Positions 1-5,629 of a stretch of DNA of 15,793 nucleotides are shown here, piece by piece. Position 1 is the stretch's first letter. Each line of letters starts with the position of its first letter. Below the pieces are notes generated by a model. That model saw nothing but the letters and a program-made list of their open reading frames with translations. It was not told where the DNA came from and did no database searches. Source of the DNA: an uncultured Prolixibacteraceae bacterium. GTDB taxonomy: Bacteria > Bacteroidota > Bacteroidia > Bacteroidales > Prolixibacteraceae. Position numbers and translations under genes: made by a program. Location of the stretch: the NCBI GenBank assembly GCA_937915865.1, contig CALGIG010000125.1, positions 1-15,793 on the forward strand. The letters are read 5' to 3'.

Positions 1-21
1 GTTGGAGTCCCGTCCGCACCG
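1..21 (+). tRNA. 3' end of a tRNA-Asp-like gene, cut by window edge
   Basis: The first 21 bases match the 3' part of the tRNA-Asp-like sequence at 350-423 exactly: a T loop TTGGAGT (2-8), the 3' strand of the T stem (9-13), the acceptor 3' strand CCGCACC (14-20) and discriminator G21. An intrinsic terminator follows directly. The rest of the tRNA lies outside the window, so identity as Asp rests on the second copy, which keeps a GTC anticodon. The T loop has G where nearly all tRNAs have C56, so this copy may already be non-functional. Alternatively, the native tRNA-Asp of this organism may carry that base. Confidence 0.55.
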
Positions 22-22
22 C

Positions 23-47
23 AAAGGGAGTTAAAGCTCCCTTTTTT
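23..47 (+). terminator. Intrinsic terminator behind the tRNA-like gene
   Basis: AAAGGGAG (23-30) pairs with CTCCCTTT (37-44) around a six-base loop. The U tract runs 42-47. It ends only four bases before the ATG of the nuclease gene at 52, so that gene would need read-through of the tRNA terminator or a start within this short space. Confidence 0.8.
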
Positions 48-51
48 CATT

Positions 52-327
52 ATGGATTATTACGTTTATATCCTTTATTCGGCATCACAGAACCTTTATT
101 ACAAAGGCTATACTTCTTATCCGTTGTTACGTCTTGAAGAACACAACCAAGGTCGAAGTCAATATACCTCAGGAAAGGGTCCCTGGCGTATGGTATATTT
201 AGAAAAGATGGCCGACAAGAAATCAGCATTAATCAGAGAACGGCAGCTAAAGCGAAGCAATGTCAGCTATATCCAATGGCTTATCGAATCAGATTTAAAT
301 ATTGTAGTTGGCTTCACAACAGCTTAA
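52..327 (+). CDS. Small GIY-YIG endonuclease (COG2827/UPF0213-like)
   Basis: This 91-residue protein consists of a single GIY-YIG nuclease domain, the usual size for the stand-alone family. The two strands that name the fold are VYIL (residues 5-8) and YYKGYT (16-21). The conserved R27 and H31-N32 follow, then the helix DKKSALIRERQLKR (55-68), which carries the likely metal-binding glutamate E64, and the family's Y-x-x-WLI near residues 73-78. Family members cut DNA using one metal ion, but the role of these small stand-alone proteins is poorly defined. The ATG lies 31 bases after a tRNA 3' end, behind a terminator, with no Shine-Dalgarno sequence at useful distance. A second, broken copy sits downstream behind another tRNA-Asp-like 3' end, so the gene and its tRNA tail have been duplicated together. 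A homing or tRNA-end-associated mobility role is inference. Confidence 0.9.
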   Translation: MDYYVYILYSASQNLYYKGYTSYPLLRLEEHNQGRSQYTSGKGPWRMVYLEKMADKKSALIRERQLKRSNVSYIQWLIESDLNIVVGFTTA

Positions 328-349
328 AGCTCCTTATTTTGTTACAAAA

Positions 350-423
350 GGTAGTTCAGTTGGTTAAAATACCGGCCAGTCATCTAGCCTAAGGCCAGAC
401 GGGTTGGAGTCCCGTCCGCACCG
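350..423 (+). pseudogene. Degenerate tRNA-Asp (GTC) copy
   Basis: A tRNA cloverleaf can be traced: TA at 352-353, D arm from GTTC (354-357) with loop AGTTGGTTA, anticodon loop CAGTCAT (377-383) with GTC, T stem ACGGG/CCCGT (399-403/411-415) with loop TTGGAGT, and acceptor 3' strand CCGCACC (416-422) with G423. It is broken at many points. The 5' acceptor strand is missing (only GG at 350-351 can pair), U33 is A, the anticodon stem CCGGC faces CTAGC, and about five extra bases lie before the T arm. C56 of the T loop is G. It is best read as a decayed tRNA-Asp duplicate, not a working tRNA. Confidence 0.65.
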
Positions 424-474
424 CAAAGGGAGTTAAAGCTCCCTTTTTTCATTATGGGTTATTACGTTTATATC
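403..474 (+). repeat. Direct repeat, copy 2
   Basis: This is the second copy of the block at 1-72, with 71 of 72 bases identical. It again covers a tRNA-like 3' end, the terminator and the first seven GIY-YIG codons. Confidence 0.95.
425..449 (+). terminator. Intrinsic terminator, copy 2
   Basis: The hairpin and U tract are identical to those at 23-47, within the repeat. It follows the degenerate tRNA-Asp copy. Confidence 0.75.
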
Positions 475-525
475 ATTTGGTTTGAGCGCGCTGTTATTAT
501 AAAGGATACACCTTGTTTTAGGTGA
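454..525 (+). pseudogene. Remnant of a second GIY-YIG endonuclease gene
   Basis: From ATG 454 the frame reads MGYYVYI, matching the start of the intact gene upstream (one residue differs), and then runs to TGA at 523-525. A second family block survives in another frame: bases 495-512 encode YYKGYT. Relative to the intact gene the spacing is four bases short, so a net 4-bp deletion shifted the frame. The YYKGYT codons differ from the upstream copy at several third positions, so this was a diverged homologue and not a fresh duplicate. Nothing recognisable of the C-terminal half remains. Confidence 0.75.
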
Positions 526-808
526 GACAAACCGGAAAACAAATTGACCAAATGGAAATCTGTGCAGCGATATATGGAGTACCAAAGTTCAATAGTAATG
601 CTTAACTTTATACAAAAAAGCAAAGAAAAACTCCGATTAACGGATAGTTAAATTCAAGAGAGCTACCGAATGAATTTCTTTACGCCATGACATACGCAAA
701 TCTAACCGCAATCAGAGTTTTATGTTTTATATTTAACAACTTTATCTCTGTTTAATTACATTAACAAATAATAGTCTAAGTTGTTTTTATAGGAAGAAAA
801 AAAACGGT
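526..808. other. Intergenic stretch without recognisable gene
   Basis: This AT-rich sequence lies between the GIY-YIG remnant and the end of the histidine kinase gene. I see no reading frame with family motifs, no RNA structure and no clear repeat. On the minus strand a run of eight U (790-804 region) follows the kinase stop codon, but no convincing hairpin precedes it. The segment may be decayed GIY-YIG sequence. Confidence 0.5.
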
Positions 809-2200
809 TTATTGATTTATTGGGAGAGAGAAGAAAAAAGTTGAACCTTTTCCAAACTCTGATTTGGCCCATATTTGCCCGCCATTTAATTCAATAAATT
901 CTTTACAGATTTGAAGTCCAAGGCCAGTTCCCCTTTCGTTTTGAGTTCCGTTTGTTGTGTATTCAGAGTCGGGTTTAAATAGTTTTTCCAAAACTTCAGG
1001 TTTTATTCCAACGCCATTATCCTGAATTGAGATAATTACATTGTTATCAGAAAAACTGGAATTTACACTTATATTACCTCCTTTATAAGAAAACTTTATG
1101 CTGTTAATTACCAAATTTTTAATAACCGACAAGATCATAGACGTATCGGCCAGGGTGTAAATATTTCTATCAATATTGTTTGTAAAAGTTATCGCTTTTT
1201 GTTTATACAAACTTCGAACAGTTAAGCTTGTGTTTTCGGTCAAATCGTAGAGATTTGTTGATTCTGGAACAGGTTCAAGCTTTTTTCTCTGAGTTTTTGA
1301 CCAAAGTAACAAGTTATTCAAAGTTTCATAAGTTAGTTCTGTTTCTTTATTTAAAGAGATCATAATATCTTTAATCTCTTCATTGCTCATGATCTCAAAA
1401 TCATCAGAAAGCAATTTGGTAACATTTATTAATGAAGCTAACGGACTTCTTAAATCATGAGCAATTACTGAAATCAGTTTATCTTTAGTCGTATTGCTTT
1501 CTTTAAGTTCTTCAGAATAAAATTTAAGTTTGTTATAGTTTTCTACCAATTCATTTTTTTGCGATTCAATAAGTTTGTGCTGAAGATACCTTGTTAAGTG
1601 TAAACGCCAAAAAATAAATGACATACATAAGCCTATGCCGGTAAAAGTTATCCCATTTACTTGGTTCGAAATTAAAATATCTGGATTCGGTTGTGCATTC
1701 TTCATTAAAATAAAAAAGATAACATAGCTGATGGTATAGTATACAACTGCATGTAAAGGCTTAATTAATAGTACGATGGATATAACAATAGATGAAACTA
1801 TAAAAGGATTAATGGCGATTGTAACTTGTTGATCAATAGCTGAAATAAATGCTCCTCCAACCATTAACATTGATGTTACAATAATTACACATATTTGAGC
1901 AAGTTTTATATTTCTTCTTTCTCTGATGAAGGAATAGTAAATTACTGAACCTATGATGATTAGAGATGTGGAGAGAACAAGATGGATAGTGAGAATAGAA
2001 ATTCTCCATTTATATTCGAAAGGAGTTGCCGAATTCAGGCTTATCGCAAAAAAAATAACATGTAAAAAGCTTGCTGGCGCTCCGATTAACGACAAGTAGA
2101 ATATCCGCTTGATATTTTCGTCCCTTATATCATGCCTGATTATTTCCCGGTCAGCTTCAGTACCTTTGAAAAAATTGACTAGATCATCAACTAATTTCAT
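809..2200 (-). CDS. Membrane-bound sensor histidine kinase
   Basis: This 463-residue protein is a two-component sensor kinase. The N-terminal ~200 residues contain about six hydrophobic segments (near 33-55, 66-91, 99-122, 128-147, 149-167 and 184-199). There is no large periplasmic domain, so the signal is probably sensed in or near the membrane. A short coiled linker (about 205-240) leads to the HisKA domain with H-box SVIAHDLRSPL (phospho-acceptor H248). The HATPase domain has the N box around NLVINSIKFS (N366), G1 DNGVGI (394-399) and G2 RGTGLGL (423-429). The gene starts 14 bp after the response-regulator stop on the same strand, so the two are almost certainly cotranscribed and cognate. 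The stimulus cannot be told from sequence. Confidence 0.93.
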   Translation of the reverse strand: MKLVDDLVNFFKGTEADREIIRHDIRDENIKRIFYLSLIGAPASFLHVIFFAISLNSATPFEYKWRISILTIHLVLSTSLIIIGSVIYYSFIRERRNIKLAQICVIIVTSMLMVGGAFISAIDQQVTIAINPFIVSSIVISIVLLIKPLHAVVYYTISYVIFFILMKNAQPNPDILISNQVNGITFTGIGLCMSFIFWRLHLTRYLQHKLIESQKNELVENYNKLKFYSEELKESNTTKDKLISVIAHDLRSPLASLINVTKLLSDDFEIMSNEEIKDIMISLNKETELTYETLNNLLLWSKTQRKKLEPVPESTNLYDLTENTSLTVRSLYKQKAITFTNNIDRNIYTLADTSMILSVIKNLVINSIKFSYKGGNISVNSSFSDNNVIISIQDNGVGIKPEVLEKLFKPDSEYTTNGTQNERGTGLGLQICKEFIELNGGQIWAKSEFGKGSTFFFSLPINQ

Positions 2201-2214
2201 TGAAAACCTGTTTT

Positions 2215-3378
2215 TTAATAACGGGGAACAGCGTAATTAAGAACATCATCCCGTGTTATTATTTTATCGCATAAGATAATTAATCTTTCAATAACATTTC
2301 TGAATTCACGAATGTTCCCGGTCCATCTCATTCTTTTTAGTTCGTCTATTGCCTCGCTATCAATTGTCTTCTTTGGTATTCCGTACTCAGTACAAATTAA
2401 ATCAATAAAATAATCGCATAAAACAGGGATGTCTTCAATGCGGTCGTTCAAATCGGGAACATGAATCAAAATCACACTCAACCGGTGATACAAATCTTCC
2501 CTGAACGTATTTTGCTCTATTTCTTTTGCCAGGTTTTTATTTGTTGCTGCAACCACGCGCACATCAACTTTAATTTGTGAATCGCCTCCAACTCTTGTAA
2601 TTACATTCTCTTGAAGCGCCCGAAGTACTTTAGCTTGTGCCGAAAGACTCATATCGCCAATTTCATCAAGAAAAATAGTTCCACCAGTTGCCTGTTCAAA
2701 TTTTCCTTTGCGTTGCTTTACTGCTGATGTAAAAGCCCCTTTTTCATGTCCAAATAATTCACTTTCAATTAAATCGGAAGGAATAGCTGCACAATTAACC
2801 TCAATGAAAGGGCCTTCGGCCCGGTTGCTTTTTTCGTGCAGGCGGCGGGCAACCAGTTCCTTTCCTGTTCCGTTAGCTCCCGTAATTAGTACTCGGGCAT
2901 CGGTTGAAGCTACACGGTCAACCATATCTTTCACTTTTTTAATAGCCGTCGATTCACCAACAATATCATATCGTTTATTGACTTTCTTTCGCAAAACTTT
3001 GGTTTCAGTTATTAGCGACGATTTGTCCATTGCATTGCGCAAGGTAATGAGCAAACGGTTTAAATCGAGCGGTTTCTCGATAAAGTCGAAAGCTCCTTTT
3101 TTGATCGATTCAACAGCTGTATCAATATTGCCATGCCCCGAAATCATTACAACCGGTATGTCGGGTTTAAATTCTTCCATCTTTTGCAAAACTTCGATAC
3201 CATCCATGCCGGGCATTTTTATATCGCATAAAATAACGTCGAAATCTTTTATTCTCAATATATCGAGCGCTTTAAATCCATCTTCGGCAAGATCAACCGT
3301 ATATTTTTCGAATTCTAAAATATCTTTTAATGTATTTCTGATACTGCGTTCGTCATCAATAACTAATACTCTCGACAT
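2215..3378 (-). CDS. NtrC-like response regulator (REC-AAA+), no DNA-binding domain
   Basis: The 387 residues form a receiver domain (1-~120; phospho-acceptor D52, K102) and a sigma-54-activator AAA+ domain (~138-370). The AAA+ domain has Walker A GANGTGKE (167-174), the sigma-54 contact loop as GAFTSA (214-219) instead of GAFTGA, Walker B GGTIFLDEIGD (232-242) and arginine-finger region FREDLYHRL (292-300). NtrC proteins usually run to about 450-470 residues and end in a Fis-type helix-turn-helix. This one stops at VPRY just after the AAA+ lid. The kinase gene begins 14 bp later, so no hidden HTH follows. It may act on sigma-54 from solution or use another partner for DNA targeting. From memory, HTH-less regulators with GAFTSA recur in Bacteroidota. 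It sits 35 bp behind the ppx-like gene and directly before its probable kinase. Confidence 0.93.
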   Translation of the reverse strand: MSRVLVIDDERSIRNTLKDILEFEKYTVDLAEDGFKALDILRIKDFDVILCDIKMPGMDGIEVLQKMEEFKPDIPVVMISGHGNIDTAVESIKKGAFDFIEKPLDLNRLLITLRNAMDKSSLITETKVLRKKVNKRYDIVGESTAIKKVKDMVDRVASTDARVLITGANGTGKELVARRLHEKSNRAEGPFIEVNCAAIPSDLIESELFGHEKGAFTSAVKQRKGKFEQATGGTIFLDEIGDMSLSAQAKVLRALQENVITRVGGDSQIKVDVRVVAATNKNLAKEIEQNTFREDLYHRLSVILIHVPDLNDRIEDIPVLCDYFIDLICTEYGIPKKTIDSEAIDELKRMRWTGNIREFRNVIERLIILCDKIITRDDVLNYAVPRY

Positions 3379-3413
3379 TTGTATTTCAATTTTTTGGTAA
3401 AAGTTGCACGAAT

Positions 3414-4331
3414 TTAAACGAAAATTCTTTCGTACAAAACTCCTTCTCTCAGGGCAAAGTCGGTTTGATAAATTTTAATAATTTTTAACCGGTCGATAAT
3501 CAGTTTAATAAACATTACCGAAGGTACAATCATCTCTATCCTAATAGATTCCATTCCTTTCATCTGACTGCGCTCTTCTGCTGTCGATCCGATTAACAGA
3601 TTGTAAATTTTCTCAAAATCAGAAAGTTTTATTTCCTGGCTAATTCTGACTTTGGTACCGGGGTTGGTTCTATCAATCAGGTCGGCAATAGTATCGAAGG
3701 CTCCCGAGCAGCCAATCAGTTGCGAAATTTGAATGTTTTCGAGCCGTTGCCAAAGCGGTTTGAGTCCCGCCGTAAACCATTCGTCGATTTGTTCGATTTC
3801 GGTGGGCGTAATCGGGTCGGAGAGGGGAAATTGCTCAATCACCCGCGCCATTCCCAGCGGAAAACTTTGTTTCCATATTGGGTTTCCGTTTTCGGCGAGG
3901 ATAAATTCGTTACTGCCCCCGCCAATATCCAAAATAAGTGTATGATTTTCAATCTCAGCAAAGGCCAGTTTTACCCCATTAAAGATAAGTTCAGCCTCTT
4001 TCTCGCCTGAAATAATTTGCAGTTTGTATCCGGTTGCAACCTCCAGTTCGTGCCGAAACCAATCCTTATTTACCGCGTCGCGAATGGCTGAAGTGGCAAT
4101 TACAGTGACATCGGAAATGCCGAATTCATTGATCTTTTCGCGGTGCCGGAGAATTGCGGTCACGGCGCGTTCCAAACCATCGGTAGTTAGTTCGTTCTTA
4201 TGTATGCCGCCTTTGCCTAGTTTAACAACTTCTTTCCCTTGATAGAGAATTCGATAGTCTTTCTCCTGGTATTCAGCAATTAGTAAGTTGCAGGTGTTGG
4301 TTCCAAGGTCGATAATGGCGAGTTTGCTCAT
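3414..4331 (-). CDS. Ppx/GppA-type phosphatase (exopolyphosphatase or pppGpp hydrolase)
   Basis: This is a protein of 305 residues in the ASKHA (actin-like ATPase) fold. It shows the first phosphate loop DLGTNT (8-13), ATSAIRDA (79-86), a GEKEAELIFNGV segment with the catalytic-type glutamates (109-120), and the second phosphate loop DIGGGS (135-140). Family members release phosphate from the end of polyphosphate or from the 5' end of pppGpp. E. coli Ppx is about 510 residues with a C-terminal HD-like domain. This is the short two-domain form, common in Bacteroidota. An upstream TTG at 4334 is in frame, but ATG 4331 is the natural start. The gene leads a set with the response regulator and kinase. 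Whether it works on polyphosphate or pppGpp cannot be decided here, so no symbol is given. Confidence 0.9.
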   Translation of the reverse strand: MSKLAIIDLGTNTCNLLIAEYQEKDYRILYQGKEVVKLGKGGIHKNELTTDGLERAVTAILRHREKINEFGISDVTVIATSAIRDAVNKDWFRHELEVATGYKLQIISGEKEAELIFNGVKLAFAEIENHTLILDIGGGSNEFILAENGNPIWKQSFPLGMARVIEQFPLSDPITPTEIEQIDEWFTAGLKPLWQRLENIQISQLIGCSGAFDTIADLIDRTNPGTKVRISQEIKLSDFEKIYNLLIGSTAEERSQMKGMESIRIEMIVPSVMFIKLIIDRLKIIKIYQTDFALREGVLYERIFV

Positions 4332-4427
4332 CAAAGTTTTAAGTTTAGAATGATGAAAATTAAACTGCTTTTAGCGAATAAGCAAAGGAATAGCGAACTT
4401 TTAACACCAAAAACTTCGGTGAATTAA

Positions 4428-4460
4428 AAACCCTCAAGGTTTTCGAAACCTTGAGGGTTT
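4428..4460 (-). terminator. Strong hairpin terminator behind cysK
   Basis: A perfect 15-bp stem (4428-4442 with 4446-4460) has a three-base loop. On the minus strand it is followed by TTTTTAATT, so it ends transcripts coming from cysK and separates cysK from the ppx-like gene. The plus side has only a short T run. Confidence 0.85.
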
Positions 4461-4486
4461 ATATTGAGGTATATAACTGTAAAAAA

Positions 4487-5398
4487 CTAAAACAAACCTT
4501 CAATCGATAAATAGCGTTCTCCGGTATCATACGAGAAGGTCAGGATACGCGAACCTACCGGAAATTCTGTAATTTTTTTTGCAATTGCAGCCAGCGATGC
4601 CCCCGACGAAATGCCGATGAACAAACCTTCTTCCTTGGCAGAGCGACGGGCATAAGTAAAGGCTTCGTCTTTCGAAACGGGAATAACACCATCAAGAAAC
4701 TCTCTTTTTAGGTTAACCGGGATAAAACCGGCGCCAATTCCCTGTATAGGGTGGGGGCCAGGGTTTCCGCCACTGATAACGGGCGAAAGTTCGGGTTCAA
4801 CTGCATACGTTTTCAGGTTTGGAAATTTCTGCTTTAAAATTTCGGATACGCCTGAAATATGGCCTCCTGTGCCTACACCGGTGATCAGGTAGTCGATGCC
4901 ATCCGGGAAATCGGCAATAATTTCCTGTGCAGTATGCTGTTTATGAGCTTCGATATTGGCGGCGTTGTCAAACTGCGATGGAATCCACGCATCAGGGTTT
5001 TCGGCGGCCAGCTCGTTGGCTTTGGCAATGGCGCCTTTCATTCCAAGTTCACGCGGAGTCAAAACCAGTTCAGCTCCATAAGCTGTTAAAATTCGGCGAC
5101 GCTCAATACTCATCGATTCAGGCATAACCAAAATCAGTTTATATTTTTTTACAGCGGCTACCAGGGCCAGACCAATACCGGTATTTCCCGAAGTTGGTTC
5201 AATCAGTACGCTTGTTGGCTTCAGGATGCCTTTTGCTTCGGCATCTTCAATCATCGAAAGCGCAATACGGTCTTTTATGCTTCCTCCCGGATTTGTCTTT
5301 TCTACTTTTGCATAAACTTCGTAGCCTTCAGGGAATAGGTTGTTAATTTTAACTACCGGGGTGTTTCCAATAGTTTCCAGAATGTTGTTTACTTTCAT
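4487..5398 (-). CDS. cysK: Cysteine synthase (O-acetylserine sulfhydrylase)
   Basis: This is a PLP enzyme of 303 residues that makes L-cysteine from O-acetyl-L-serine and sulfide. The PLP-binding lysine is K42 in NPGGSIKDR. PTSGNTG (68-74) binds the substrate carboxylate and GTGGH (176-180) the cofactor phosphate. GISSGA (262-267) carries the serine that contacts the pyridine nitrogen. The length fits the family (about 300-325). The frame stays open upstream to 5536, but the homology begins at MKVNNILETIGNTP, so ATG 5398 is the start. The extra 46 codons fall in the leader and overlap its terminator hairpin. The protein contains no cysteine residue. Upstream lies a leader with a Cys-Cys-Cys peptide and a terminator, pointing to cysteine-sensitive attenuation. 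A strong hairpin ends the transcript. The OAS-specific call is family-based; an O-phosphoserine or CBS-like activity is less likely at this length. Confidence 0.95.
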   Translation of the reverse strand: MKVNNILETIGNTPVVKINNLFPEGYEVYAKVEKTNPGGSIKDRIALSMIEDAEAKGILKPTSVLIEPTSGNTGIGLALVAAVKKYKLILVMPESMSIERRRILTAYGAELVLTPRELGMKGAIAKANELAAENPDAWIPSQFDNAANIEAHKQHTAQEIIADFPDGIDYLITGVGTGGHISGVSEILKQKFPNLKTYAVEPELSPVISGGNPGPHPIQGIGAGFIPVNLKREFLDGVIPVSKDEAFTYARRSAKEEGLFIGISSGASLAAIAKKITEFPVGSRILTFSYDTGERYLSIEGLF

Positions 5399-5426
5399 TT
5401 TGTTGTTATTTTTTAGGATAATAAAC

Positions 5427-5453
5427 AAAAAAAACCTTCCGGTGTTCGGAAGG
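5427..5453 (-). terminator. Intrinsic terminator inside the cysK leader (probable attenuator)
   Basis: On the minus strand CCTTCCG pairs with CGGAAGG (7 bp, loop AACAC) and is followed by eight T (5434-5427), a textbook intrinsic terminator. It lies 28 nt before the cysK ATG and in the same direction, so it must be passed for cysK to be expressed. Its 5' arm can alternatively pair with GAAGG at 5511-5507, right after the leader peptide stop. Confidence 0.85.
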
Positions 5454-5511
5454 CTTCCATATTTTAATTGCTCTTTTTTGTAATTCAATTCATTTTTGAA
5501 AACGTACCTTC

Positions 5512-5538
5512 TCAGTTCTGTCTGTAACAGCAACACAT
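5512..5538 (-). CDS. Leader peptide MCCCYRQN upstream of cysK
   Basis: An ATG at 5538 opens an eight-codon frame: Met, Cys (TGT), Cys (TGC), Cys (TGT), Tyr, Arg, Gln, Asn, then TGA at 5514-5512. Three consecutive cysteine codons are very unlikely by chance in so short a frame directly before a cysteine biosynthesis gene. It has no Shine-Dalgarno sequence but an AU-rich approach, as is usual in Bacteroidota. It ends 113 nt before the cysK start and 58 nt before the terminator stem. It resembles amino-acid leader peptides such as TrpL and HisL, and the polycysteine uORFs described in mycobacteria. It is probably a regulatory frame, not a functional protein. Confidence 0.65.
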   Translation of the reverse strand: MCCCYRQN

Positions 5539-5583
5539 ATATCTATTGAAAAAGTTTGCTTTCATTGTCATATAACTTGTTTG

Positions 5584-5591
5584 CAATTATA
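5584..5591 (-). promoter_or_regulatory. Possible -7 element for the cysK leader
   Basis: TATAATTG on the minus strand differs from the Bacteroidota -7 consensus TAnnTTTG by one base. A TTTG lies upstream at 5609-5606, but the 14-base gap is shorter than the usual 19-21. Transcription from here would start about 40 nt before the leader peptide. Confidence 0.3.
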
Positions 5592-5629
5592 GCGAAAAAA
5601 TTAAACAAAATACTTTTTGATCTTTTATT

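Larger units (their letters stand above)
1..72 (+). repeat. Direct repeat, copy 1 (tRNA 3' end, terminator, start of GIY-YIG gene)
   Basis: These 72 bases recur at 403-474 with a single mismatch (A56 versus G458). The block covers the tRNA 3' end, the terminator hairpin and the first seven codons of the GIY-YIG gene. The copies are 402 bp apart, and similarity drops sharply after base 72. Confidence 0.95.
5399..5577 (-). promoter_or_regulatory. cysK leader: putative cysteine-responsive attenuator
   Basis: In transcript order the leader holds a short frame with three Cys codons (5538-5512), a possible hairpin over those codons (5534-5527 with 5521-5515, one bulged G), GAAGG (5511-5507) just after the stop, and the terminator (5453-5427). 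GAAGG is complementary to CCUUC in the terminator's 5' arm, so the two structures exclude each other. Classical attenuation logic predicts that a ribosome stalled on the Cys codons leaves GAAGG free, the antiterminator forms and cysK is transcribed. A ribosome that reaches the stop covers GAAGG and the terminator forms. The 5' end is inferred from a weak -7 element at 5591-5584. The regulatory function is inference; the parts are visible. Confidence 0.65.

Noticed and set aside
1..474. CRISPR array from the spaced direct repeats
   Set aside because: There are only two copies, 72 bp long and 402 bp apart, made of tRNA, terminator and coding sequence; no short regular repeats or cas genes occur.
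2708..3400. 230-codon open frame on the plus strand
   Set aside because: It lies fully antisense to the response regulator, whose receiver and AAA+ motifs are clear. Its own translation is low-complexity, rich in Ser and Ile, without any domain pattern, as expected for a shadow frame.
3414..4331. Ppx/GppA gene as a truncated pseudogene
   Set aside because: It is shorter than E. coli Ppx, but both ASKHA halves and phosphate loops are whole; the two-domain form of about 300 residues is a normal family type.
5399..5536. N-terminal extension of CysK from a GTG at 5536
   Set aside because: The extra 46 residues have no match to the family and run through the leader terminator; homology starts at ATG 5398. 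The frame differs from that of the Cys-rich leader peptide.
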